The notes under the pieces are model-generated. The model made no database searches and was not told where the DNA came from. It saw only the letters and a program-made list of their open reading frames with translations. The translations under genes and the position numbers were made by a program. From Anaerolineaceae bacterium (GTDB taxonomy: Bacteria > Chloroflexota > Anaerolineae > Anaerolineales > Anaerolineaceae), in assembly GCA_003542325.1 (NCBI GenBank), contig DPKV01000005.1, positions 1 to 13,282 of the forward strand: 13,282 nucleotides of DNA, in the 5' to 3' direction. Shown here one piece after another: positions 1-6,284 of the stretch. How positions within the stretch are numbered: the stretch's first letter is position 1; each line of letters starts with the position of its first letter.

Positions 1-372
1 AGCAAGAGAAATGGCAATGATACCGGAACCGCAGCCGACATCCGCGATGAGAGGATGGTCAAAGGTCGCTGCGAATTGGATTGCCCGCTCCACAAGCAGC
101 TCGGTTTCCGGCCGGGGAATCAGGACAGAGGAATTAACTTCGAACTGCCGACCGAAAAATTCCCATTCACCCAGGATATAGGGCAAGGGAACACCCTGCA
201 GGAGCCGTTCAACGCTCGATAGCAGGGTGTGGTTTTCAGTTGGGGTGAGGAGATACTCGCTGTGGGTGAGGATCCAGGTTTTTGGCTGATCCAATGCGTT
301 GCTGAGCAAGACCAGGCTGACATTGCCTGGTGTGTCAATACCGTTTTCTGCCAGTTGATTTTGTAATGCCAA
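1..372 (-). CDS. prmC: Peptide chain release factor N5-glutamine methyltransferase (partial, C-terminus outside window)
   Basis: PrmC methylates the glutamine of the GGQ motif of release factors in the cytoplasm, using S-adenosylmethionine. About 124 N-terminal codons are visible: a helical N-terminal domain, the family motif IPRPETELLVE, then the start of SAM motif I (DVGCGSGIIAISLA) at the window edge. The NPPY catalytic motif would lie outside. It follows prfA at once, the usual pairing. The start is odd: the frame is open right after the prfA stop but contains no ATG or GTG. TTG at 370-372, with AGGA upstream, is the first usual codon and is used here. An ATC at 391-393 sits 8 nt after GGAGG and would give an N-terminus closer in length to the E. 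coli protein. Family assignment is firm; the start is uncertain. Confidence 0.88.
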   Translation of the reverse strand, partial: MALQNQLAENGIDTPGNVSLVLLSNALDQPKTWILTHSEYLLTPTENHTLLSSVERLLQGVPLPYILGEWEFFGRQFEVNSSVLIPRPETELLVERAIQFAATFDHPLIADVGCGSGIIAISLA

Positions 373-396
373 TCGGATTTCCTGAAGATTGATGGC

Positions 397-1458
397 TTAA
401 TCCTCCACAAAGGATAATTTTTCTGATTCATCAACCAGGGTTAATTCGTCAATGAATTCATCAATGTCGCCATCAAGAACCCCGGTCAGGTTATAGGAGG
501 AGATATTGACGCGGTGGTCGGTCACCCGGCTTTGCGGGAAGTTATAGGTGCGGATCTTTTCAGAACGTTCACCGCTGCCGATTTGGGACCGGCGTGTGGC
601 GGCTTCCTCATCCTGCCGTTTTTGTTCCTCGATCTCATATAACCGGGCTTTGAGAATGCTCATCGCCCGCTGCCTGTTCTGTAATTGGGAACGTTCATCC
701 TGACAGGCGACAACCATACCGGTGGGGAGATGGGTGATTCGGATCGCAGTGGCGTTCTTTTGCACGTTCTGGCCGCCAGCCCCGGCAGATTTATAGACAT
801 CAATATTGATGTCCGAATCCGGGATTTCAATCTCCACATCATCCACCTCTGCCAGAACGGCGACGGTGATCGTGGAAGTATGGATCCGACCCTGGGATTC
901 GGTTTCGGGAACTCGTTGAACCCGGTGAACGCCGGATTCATATTTTAGACGGGAATAAGCGCCTTTCCCTTTGATCATAAGACTGACTTCTTTGATCCCG
1001 CCGATGCCCGTTTCATGCATGGTCAGGATCTCGGTCTTCCAGCCACGACGTTCGGCGTAACGGGAATACATCCTGAACAGATCGGCCGCAAAAAGGCCAG
1101 CTTCGTCTCCACCCGTCCCGGCGCGGATTTCCATGATGACGTTCCGGTCATCCCGGAGGTCCTTGGGAACAAGCATGCTCTTCAATTGCCCTTCCAGGGT
1201 TTCGATGATCTCCCGCAGCGATTCGAGTTCCAACTCCGCCAGGCTGCGCATTTCCTCGTCGTTAGATTCGAGCAGGGCTTCGGTCTCATCGAGTTTGGTG
1301 AGAGCCTCTTTATAGGCGCTTGCCTTTTTCACGACGGCCTCCAGTTCAGCACGTTCCTTGGAAAGCTCAATCGCAGTTGTGTAATCATCCCCAACCAGGG
1401 AGAGTTGATGGTCAATTTCATTAAAACGGTCAATAATGCCTTGAAGTTTTGCTAACAT
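397..1458 (-). CDS. prfA: Peptide chain release factor 1 (RF1)
   Basis: RF1 recognises UAA and UAG in the ribosomal A site and triggers release of the finished protein. At 353 residues it has the usual family length. The N-terminal half is a charged coiled-coil helical domain (about 1-100), followed by the conserved segment RAGTGGDEAGLFA (about 112-124). The stop-codon reading PxT motif is PET at 184-186, inside HRVQRVPETESQGRIHTS, which marks RF1 rather than RF2 (SPF). The peptidyl-transferase GGQ motif is at 228-230. The ATG at 1456-1458 has only a weak purine-rich stretch upstream. The gene is first in an operon with prmC, whose reading frame starts directly after the TAA stop. An extended -10 promoter lies about 45 bp upstream of the start. 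Confidence 0.97.
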   Translation of the reverse strand: MLAKLQGIIDRFNEIDHQLSLVGDDYTTAIELSKERAELEAVVKKASAYKEALTKLDETEALLESNDEEMRSLAELELESLREIIETLEGQLKSMLVPKDLRDDRNVIMEIRAGTGGDEAGLFAADLFRMYSRYAERRGWKTEILTMHETGIGGIKEVSLMIKGKGAYSRLKYESGVHRVQRVPETESQGRIHTSTITVAVLAEVDDVEIEIPDSDINIDVYKSAGAGGQNVQKNATAIRITHLPTGMVVACQDERSQLQNRQRAMSILKARLYEIEEQKRQDEEAATRRSQIGSGERSEKIRTYNFPQSRVTDHRVNISSYNLTGVLDGDIDEFIDELTLVDESEKLSFVED

Positions 1459-1501
1459 TTTTCAGTTTCTTTCAATTAAATCAGGTTATTTTAACGTAGG
1501 G

Positions 1502-1510
1502 ATTATACCA
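1502..1510 (-). promoter_or_regulatory. Predicted extended -10 promoter of prfA-prmC
   Basis: On the minus strand the sequence reads TGGTATAAT, a full TGn extended -10 element with a perfect TATAAT. No good -35 box is seen 17 bp upstream, which fits an extended -10 promoter. Transcription would begin near 1495, giving a leader of roughly 37 nt before the prfA ATG. Predicted from sequence only. Confidence 0.6.
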
Positions 1511-1609
1511 CTGAAGACAAGAAGAAGTGTTTCGTATATATAAATAGTGAGGGGTCAAGCAGATTGTAATGTTTTATGCAGAAGAATGGCCGCAACCCTG
1601 GAATAATGG

Positions 1610-1781
1610 TAGGGCAATCGCAAAGTACACCCAAGAGATTTCCGCATGGTATTGTCAATAAGCAACCCCATCCCCAGCCCTTCCCCTCGGTGAGGGGAAG
1701 GTGCCCGAAGGGCGGGAAAGGGTGATTTTTGGATAGTAAAGAATCTAAAAAGTTGAAACAAATGACTTTGCGATTGCCCTG
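1610..1781. mobile_element. MITE-like non-coding element with perfect terminal inverted repeats
   Basis: The ends carry a perfect 16-bp inverted repeat: AGGGCAATCGCAAAGT at 1611-1626 and its reverse complement at 1765-1780. One further unmatched base at each side (1610 and 1781) separates the repeats from a 10-bp direct repeat, GGAATAATGG, at 1600-1609 and 1782-1791, which looks like a target-site duplication. The interior, about 140 bp, has no credible gene and holds a strong GC-rich hairpin at 1679-1701. Size, inverted ends, flanking duplication and lack of a transposase fit a miniature inverted-repeat transposable element that would need a transposase encoded elsewhere. The insertion sequence family cannot be named from here. 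It sits between the divergent prfA promoter and the deacetylase gene. Confidence 0.75.
1679..1701. repeat. Perfect 10-bp stem hairpin inside the MITE
   Basis: CCTTCCCCTC at 1679-1688 pairs perfectly with GAGGGGAAGG at 1692-1701 across a 3-nt loop. An alternative pairing joins GCCCTTC (1677-1683) with GAAGGGC (1707-1713). No T-run follows on either strand, so it is not an obvious intrinsic terminator. C/G-rich hairpins of this style occur in many dispersed bacterial repeats. Confidence 0.7.
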
Positions 1782-1821
1782 GGAATAATGGAATAATGAG
1801 CGCAACGCATTTTAGATGCGG

Positions 1822-1827
1822 TATACT
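1822..1827 (+). promoter_or_regulatory. Possible -10 box for the deacetylase operon
   Basis: TATACT lies 18 bp upstream of the chosen ATG at 1846. No convincing -35 box is visible 17 bp further up, next to the right edge of the MITE flank. If real, transcription would start near 1834, after the upstream ATG at 1816, which supports the start at 1846. Weak evidence. Confidence 0.35.
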
Positions 1828-1845
1828 AATGCCTGCGTGAATTTT

Positions 1846-2883
1846 ATGGGCGAAATCAGAACAGAAGTGTATTGTACGTATCAGGCTGCTCCGAAACATC
1901 AATTTCGGGGGCATCCTGAATCACCTCGTCGGATGAAATGGATGGAAGAATGGCCGGTCAATTCACCATTTCCCGAGATTCGATGGCTGGATTATTCGCC
2001 TGCTGCAATCCCTGATGTATCTTTTGTCCATCGTTCGGCCTTATTGAAAATGTTGGAAAAAGAATCTGCGCTTGGCTCCCATGAGTTTGAACCTGCGCCA
2101 TCCTACGTTACTGTTGCGAGTTTCTCGGCTGCTCTAAGCGCCGCAGGGGCAACCCTGGCCGTCAGCCGCCGGATCATTGACGATGGGAGGGGACGGGGAT
2201 TTGCAATTGTCCGTCCACCCGGCCATCATGCGGAATCAGATCATGCGATGGGGTTTTGCCTGTTGAATAATGTTGCGATTGCTGCTGCAGACGCTGTCGC
2301 CAGCGGGTTGTCGAGGGTCGCGAGTTTTGATCTGGACGCCCACCATGGCAATGGGACGGAAGCGATCTTTTGGGAGAGCCCTGAAGTTGCCTATTGTTCC
2401 ATTCATGAAAGCGGGAGTTATCCTGGGACAGGAGTGCTCGACTCCGCACCGCACGCCAGGAGCAGGATCGTTAATATCCCTGTCCCGCCGTTTTCCGGGA
2501 ACAGGACCTTCTTCCGGGTGATGGAAGCTGTGGTTGAGCCGTGGTTGGCCGCTTTTGAGCCGGAGATGCTGTTCGTGTCAGCAGGATTTGACGCCCACTT
2601 TTCAGACCCACTGACCACCCTGAGCGTTGACACGAGCGGGTTTCACGCCCTGGCTAAGAAATTAATGGCATTATCGGCATTGTATTGCCGGGATCGGATG
2701 ATGTTCGTCCTTGAGGGCGGATATGACCCTGTGGCTTTACGGGATAACCTTCAGGCTGTTTTGGCAGCGTTTTGCGGCCATCAGGCATTCCCTGACCACT
2801 TTGGCAAAGGGCCGGACGTTCAAGTTGCAATTGACCCGTTGATCGAAACCATTCAGCGGTTGCATCATTTAAAGGAGATTTGA
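1846..2883 (+). CDS. HDAC-family (histone deacetylase/AcuC/acetylpolyamine hydrolase-like) deacetylase
   Basis: This is a zinc-dependent amidohydrolase of the arginase/deacetylase fold, 345 residues from the start used. Visible signatures in order are GHPESPRR (22-29), RPPGHHAE (123-130, active-site histidines), GFCLLNN (136-142), DLDAHHGNGT (162-171, zinc ligands D164 and H166), SYPGTG (191-196), SAGFDAHFSDPL (245-256, zinc ligand D249) and LEGGYD (289-294, catalytic tyrosine Y293). All key residues are present, so an active enzyme is expected. Bacterial members remove acyl groups from protein lysines (AcuC) or from polyamines and other small amines; the substrate cannot be told here. An in-frame ATG at 1816 would add ten residues, but the conserved domain starts near residue 6 and the 1816 ATG lies upstream of the likely -10 box. 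First gene of a four-gene operon that also encodes an acetyltransferase. Confidence 0.93.
   Translation: MGEIRTEVYCTYQAAPKHQFRGHPESPRRMKWMEEWPVNSPFPEIRWLDYSPAAIPDVSFVHRSALLKMLEKESALGSHEFEPAPSYVTVASFSAALSAAGATLAVSRRIIDDGRGRGFAIVRPPGHHAESDHAMGFCLLNNVAIAAADAVASGLSRVASFDLDAHHGNGTEAIFWESPEVAYCSIHESGSYPGTGVLDSAPHARSRIVNIPVPPFSGNRTFFRVMEAVVEPWLAAFEPEMLFVSAGFDAHFSDPLTTLSVDTSGFHALAKKLMALSALYCRDRMMFVLEGGYDPVALRDNLQAVLAAFCGHQAFPDHFGKGPDVQVAIDPLIETIQRLHHLKEI
2872..2877 (+). promoter_or_regulatory. Ribosome binding site fixing a TTG start
   Basis: AAGGAG lies inside the last codons of the deacetylase gene, 9 nt before the TTG at 2887. It supports a TTG start for the histidine phosphatase, since no ATG precedes its N-terminal RHG motif, and it suggests translational coupling. 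Confidence 0.7.
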
Positions 2884-2886
2884 CTT

Positions 2887-3618
2887 TTGTTACAGCTATA
2901 CTTTATACGTCATGGACAATCCACGAATAACGTGGTTATGGATGAGGGGAAACGGGAAGACTATCTTTTCGATCGGGTAACGGACCCTGTACTTACGGAA
3001 AACGGCAGACGACAGGCTGACCTGGTTGCTGACTATGTATCCAGAGAAGTTGATGGCGCTCATTATGATCCTCAAAACCGCGCTGGTTTTGGCCTGACTC
3101 ATCTCTATTGCAGCCTGATGACCCGGTCAATTGAAACAGGTTTATCTATCGCCCATAAAACCGGGCTGCCGCTTGTCTCTCTACCGGATGGACACGAGAC
3201 CGGTGGGATTTTTCGGGCTGAGAAACAGGATGGGGAGACCATCCTGATCGGCCTGCCGGGTCGTGGACGGTCAGATCTGGAATGCGCCTATCCGGAACTG
3301 GTCCTGCCCGAAGACCTGACGGATGAGGGCTGGTGGAACCGTGAGAAGGAACCTCGTGATGCCTATCAGCCACGAGCCAGGCGGTTGATCGATTTCTTAA
3401 TCCAGACCCATGGCGGTCAGCATCACCGGGTGGGTGTGATTACCCATGGCGGGATCTTTGCGAGGATACTGACGGCTTTATTTGAAGTTCAGGCAGAACA
3501 TTACTGGTTCCTGATGAATAATTGCGGGATCAGCAGGATCGAGATCAGCGATGAAGGCAATGTCCTTCTGGCTTATATGAACAAAGTGGATTTCCTTCCC
3601 CAGGATTTGATCACGTAG
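2887..3618 (+). CDS. Histidine phosphatase superfamily protein (phosphoglycerate mutase-like)
   Basis: Members transfer phosphate to an active-site histidine and act as phosphatases or mutases on sugars, nucleotides, cofactor precursors or proteins. The 243-residue protein opens with LYFIRHGQSTNN: R8, H9 (nucleophile) and G10. It continues with the second arginine in SLMTRSIETG (R80), a likely acid in GHETGG (E104) and the second histidine in VITHGG (H187). All four core catalytic positions can be seen. The stretch 105-160, between the acid and the second histidine region, is long and not recognisable, so the substrate is unknown. Start is TTG at 2887 with a good AAGGAG site. It begins 3 nt after the deacetylase stop and ends 12 nt before the acetyltransferase, in one operon. 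Confidence 0.88.
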   Translation: MLQLYFIRHGQSTNNVVMDEGKREDYLFDRVTDPVLTENGRRQADLVADYVSREVDGAHYDPQNRAGFGLTHLYCSLMTRSIETGLSIAHKTGLPLVSLPDGHETGGIFRAEKQDGETILIGLPGRGRSDLECAYPELVLPEDLTDEGWWNREKEPRDAYQPRARRLIDFLIQTHGGQHHRVGVITHGGIFARILTALFEVQAEHYWFLMNNCGISRIEISDEGNVLLAYMNKVDFLPQDLIT

Positions 3619-3630
3619 ATCGGGATAAGG

Positions 3631-4278
3631 ATGACAAAAATAGAGTACAACTCAGAAAACCTGACTTTTCGGTCTGCCACACCTGAAGATGCGGCGGCTG
3701 CAGGGCCGTTGATTTACGAGACCTTTCCCAAGGTGGCAACATTTTTAATTGGCCTTGGCAGCGAAGAACGGGCAAAAGCGATCATAACCCGCTTGTTTGC
3801 CATCCCAGGCCATAGATTCAGCTATGAAGTGACCCGATTTGCCACGTTTGAAGGTCGGATCATTGGCCTGATGGTCACTTATCCGGGAAAACGGCACCAT
3901 AAACTTGACAGCAGGCTGGATAAACTGGTCCTCAAACAATATCGTTTGCGCGGCAAGCTGGTGCTTGCACTCCGGGCCTGGCCCATGATATGGGTCAAAG
4001 AGGTCTTACGCGATGAATACCTCATCGGAAACCTGGCTGTCAGAGGCCGTTATCGGGGGAGGGGTGCTGGATCGGTCATGCTGGAGCACGTCGAAGCGAT
4101 CGCCAGGGAAGCTGGCTATTCAAAAATTGCCCTGCGAGTGGCAATTGAAAACCAGGCTGCAAGAAAACTTTACGAGCGGATGGGATATAAAACCGTATCC
4201 ATCCATTTGGAACCCAATACCCGCGTCAAATTTATGGGCGCAGGATATCGAAGAATGGTTAAAAGTCTATCAACATGA
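3631..4278 (+). CDS. GNAT-family N-acetyltransferase
   Basis: GNAT enzymes move an acetyl group from acetyl-CoA to an amine, in proteins or small molecules. The 215-residue protein has a diverged N-terminal half starting LTFRSATPEDAAAAGPLI (11-28). It then has a clear acetyl-CoA binding motif A, NLAVRGRYRGRGAGSVML (134-151), and motif B with ENQAARKLYERMGYKTV (173-189). A basic, hydrophobic stretch between 100 and 127 is extra compared with short RimI-like proteins and may shape the substrate site. Its ATG has only GGGATAAGG directly before it, a poorly spaced ribosome site, so coupling from the gene upstream is likely. It overlaps the next gene by ATGA. Sharing an operon with a deacetylase makes protein or metabolite (de)acetylation an attractive but unproven shared role. 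Confidence 0.9.
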   Translation: MTKIEYNSENLTFRSATPEDAAAAGPLIYETFPKVATFLIGLGSEERAKAIITRLFAIPGHRFSYEVTRFATFEGRIIGLMVTYPGKRHHKLDSRLDKLVLKQYRLRGKLVLALRAWPMIWVKEVLRDEYLIGNLAVRGRYRGRGAGSVMLEHVEAIAREAGYSKIALRVAIENQAARKLYERMGYKTVSIHLEPNTRVKFMGAGYRRMVKSLST

Positions 4279-4781
4279 ATGAACCAAGCAACGCTGAACT
4301 CCCCGCTGTCATAAAGCCTGTTCTTGATATGCTTGAACGAGGCAATGTCCGATTTCTCATAAAAACTTATCCATCCCCGGCCAAGAGCGCCAGCCAGGCA
4401 GCTACCCTGATCGGTTGTCCACTGGGGGCGATTGTGAAATCCCTTTTCTTCGTCACCCAGCAGTCCGGAGAATCCCTGCTGGTCCTGACATCCGGTGAGA
4501 ATCGGGTCAGCGGAAAGCGGTTATACGACCATCTCCGGCAGTCAGCCGTGCCGGCCAGCCCTGCGGCAGTGCTTGAAAAGACCTGTTTTCCGGTTGGCGG
4601 GGTTCCCCCCTTCGGACATAAACGCCGTTTCCCGGTCCTGATGGATGTTGACCTGATGCAGTATGAGCAGGTCTGGGCATCAGCCGGCACAATCCATACT
4701 GTCATGGGGATGGCCCCTCAGGATTTATTAACCCTTAGCGGCGCAGTCTTATGTGATGTAAAGGCAGCAAAGTTGATTTAG
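4275..4781 (+). CDS. YbaK/EbsC-family (prolyl-tRNA synthetase editing domain-like) aminoacyl-tRNA deacylase
   Basis: Freestanding YbaK/ProX-type proteins hydrolyse mischarged tRNAs such as Cys-tRNA(Pro) or Ala-tRNA(Pro) in the cytoplasm. The protein has 168 residues, close to the family norm. Features seen are KSASQAATLIGCPLGAIVKSLFF (its conserved lysine is K55), LTSGENRVSGKRL (71-83), the glycine-rich GGVPPFGH loop (108-115) and AGTIHTVMGM near the C-terminus. The tRNA specificity cannot be read from sequence. The ATG overlaps the acetyltransferase stop as ATGA, which points to translational coupling. It is the last gene of the operon; no clear hairpin terminator is seen after its stop. Confidence 0.9.
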   Translation: MNEPSNAELPAVIKPVLDMLERGNVRFLIKTYPSPAKSASQAATLIGCPLGAIVKSLFFVTQQSGESLLVLTSGENRVSGKRLYDHLRQSAVPASPAAVLEKTCFPVGGVPPFGHKRRFPVLMDVDLMQYEQVWASAGTIHTVMGMAPQDLLTLSGAVLCDVKAAKLI

Positions 4782-4848
4782 TCGATCATTGGCACACTTG
4801 GATTCTCGTATCGAATTTCCGTAACACACACTGATTATGAATCTCATG

Positions 4849-4854
4849 TATAAT
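4849..4854 (+). promoter_or_regulatory. Predicted -10 box for the CorC-type gene
   Basis: A perfect TATAAT lies in the 185-bp gap after the deacylase gene. The matching -35 position reads ACACAC, which is poor. Transcription would start near 4861, giving a leader of roughly 105 nt that contains a strong hairpin. Predicted from sequence only. Confidence 0.45.
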
Positions 4855-4902
4855 CTAGGAAATAAAAAATGGGATAAATTTTCCGGTCATCGCCGGGGAC
4901 AA

Positions 4903-4926
4903 CCGGGTATTGCGAATAATGCCCGG
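4903..4926 (+). promoter_or_regulatory. Hairpin in the leader of the CorC-type gene
   Basis: CCGGGTATT (4903-4911) pairs with AATGCCCGG (4918-4926) as a 9-bp stem with one G-U pair and a 6-nt loop. A smaller CCGG/CCGG stem lies just upstream (4883-4896). No T-run follows, so it is not a plain terminator. It ends 40 nt before the start codon. I cannot match it to a known riboswitch class. Confidence 0.45.
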
Positions 4927-4966
4927 ATGGTGAGAAGACGTTATCCCGTAGAATTGAAATAAATCC

Positions 4967-6277
4967 ATGCCCGTATATGTGAATATTTTAATTATCCTGG
5001 TTCTGTTTTTCTTCAACGCGATCTTCGCGATGTATGAGATCGCCATGGTCGCTGCCAGGAAGACGCGTCTGGAACAGCGTGTGGATGAAGGCAGGAAGGG
5101 GGCTGCGCATGCCCTGGAGCTGTTGGCAGACCCCAACCAGCAGTACCTTTCAACCGTTCAGATCATGATCACTTTGATCGATACCCTGGCAGGTGGTATC
5201 GGCGGCGCCATGCTGGCTGCCCCCCTGGCCGTACAAATGAAAAAGGTGGCCTGGTTGGCCCCTCAGGCTGATATTATCGCGCTGATCCTGGTGGTGACGG
5301 TTATCACCTATTTTTCAATCGTCATTGGGGAATTGATTCCCAAACGGTTGGCTGTCAGCAAACCGGAAAATGTGGTGACCAGTTTATCTCCAATGGTTCG
5401 ATTCCTCACCAAAGTCTTCAGGCCGATCACCAGGCTGTTGAGCTTTTCAACGAATTTGGGTCTGAAAATCCTGCGAATTAACACGGATAAAGGCCCTTCA
5501 ATCACAGAAGAAGAGATCAGGAACTATATTGAAGAAGGCCGGAACATCGGCTTAATCGAAGAGGCTGAGCGGGACATGTTTTCCAGCGTCTTCCGGTTGG
5601 GAGACCGGCGAGTGGATGCCCTGATGACACCACGGACCGAATTAATCTGGATTGATATTAATGCGCCGCTGGAAGAGACCTGGACCAGCCTGCTGATGAA
5701 CCCGCATTCCCGGATACCGGTGGCTGATGGGGATTTGGACAATATCCTGGGATATATCCAGGTCAGGGATTTTCTGGGCCATTCCCCGGATGATCCGGAT
5801 TTTAATCTGAAGGATTTTATTAGGGAACCCATCTATGTTCCTGAGAATATGGCTGCCTTGAAAGCCCTGGACAATATCCAAACGAGCGGTGTCCACCTGG
5901 CTGTGGTGGTTGATGAGTTCGGCGGCATCACCGGAATCGTCACCGATTATGACATTTTGGAAGCCATCGTCGGTGAGATACCGGAAGACGGCTTGGACAC
6001 CGATGCGCTCGCCGTCCAGCGGGAGGACGGTTCCTGGTTGTTTGATGGGTTGATCGTCATCGACCAGTTGAAAGAAATTCTGGATATTTCGGGCTTGCCG
6101 GGAGAAGACAGCCTGGCGTATAAGACTTTAAGCGGCTTTGTGATGAGTCAATTAGGCCGCATTCCGAAGACTGGCGCAAAGTTCACCTTTGATGGCTATG
6201 AGTTTGAGGTTGTGGATATGGATGGCCGGCGGGTAGACCGGGTCCTGGTCTCAAAAACCGAATCGGAACAATCGTAA
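4967..6277 (+). CDS. Hemolysin-family membrane protein with CNNM (DUF21), CBS pair and CorC_HlyC domains
   Basis: These inner-membrane proteins are linked to Mg2+/Co2+ export or tolerance; the old name hemolysin is misleading. The 436-residue protein begins with a hydrophobic helix (about 5-28). It then has more membrane segments, including 100-120, and the family signature GELIPKRLAVSKPE (121-134) of the CNNM/DUF21 domain. Two CBS domains follow (about 215-275 and 285-340), with MTPRTELIWID at the first and VVDEFGGITGIVTDYDILE in the second, expected to bind adenine nucleotides. A CorC_HlyC domain closes the protein (about 350-430). The domain order is complete and standard. The ATG at 4967 has no clear ribosome site. 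It appears to have its own promoter and a structured leader. It converges on the minus-strand operon with only 7 bp between stop codons. Confidence 0.94.
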   Translation: MPVYVNILIILVLFFFNAIFAMYEIAMVAARKTRLEQRVDEGRKGAAHALELLADPNQQYLSTVQIMITLIDTLAGGIGGAMLAAPLAVQMKKVAWLAPQADIIALILVVTVITYFSIVIGELIPKRLAVSKPENVVTSLSPMVRFLTKVFRPITRLLSFSTNLGLKILRINTDKGPSITEEEIRNYIEEGRNIGLIEEAERDMFSSVFRLGDRRVDALMTPRTELIWIDINAPLEETWTSLLMNPHSRIPVADGDLDNILGYIQVRDFLGHSPDDPDFNLKDFIREPIYVPENMAALKALDNIQTSGVHLAVVVDEFGGITGIVTDYDILEAIVGEIPEDGLDTDALAVQREDGSWLFDGLIVIDQLKEILDISGLPGEDSLAYKTLSGFVMSQLGRIPKTGAKFTFDGYEFEVVDMDGRRVDRVLVSKTESEQS

Positions 6278-6284
6278 AGAAAAA

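Larger units (their letters stand above)
1600..1791. repeat. 10-bp direct repeats flanking the MITE (putative target-site duplication)
   Basis: GGAATAATGG occurs at 1600-1609 and again at 1782-1791, symmetrically one base outside each inverted-repeat end. The right copy is followed by a further partial copy (GAATAATGAG), so a short local tandem repeat could explain part of the match. The symmetric placement favours a duplication made on insertion. Confidence 0.6.

Noticed and set aside
1679..1701. Intrinsic terminator for a transcript crossing the prfA-deacetylase gap
   Set aside because: The stem is strong, but no T-run follows on either strand, and no gene ends nearby since both flanking genes start here.
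1503..1914. Two overlapping minus-strand open frames of about 100-119 codons across the gap
   Set aside because: Their open stretch comes from the C/G-rich hairpin and MITE sequence; the translations have no domain, no ribosome site, and one runs into the deacetylase gene on the other strand.
1816..6277. A true acuABC-like operon (GNAT, CBS protein, deacetylase)
   Set aside because: The GNAT does not resemble AcuA, and the only CBS protein is a membrane CorC-type protein with its own leader, not a small AcuB.
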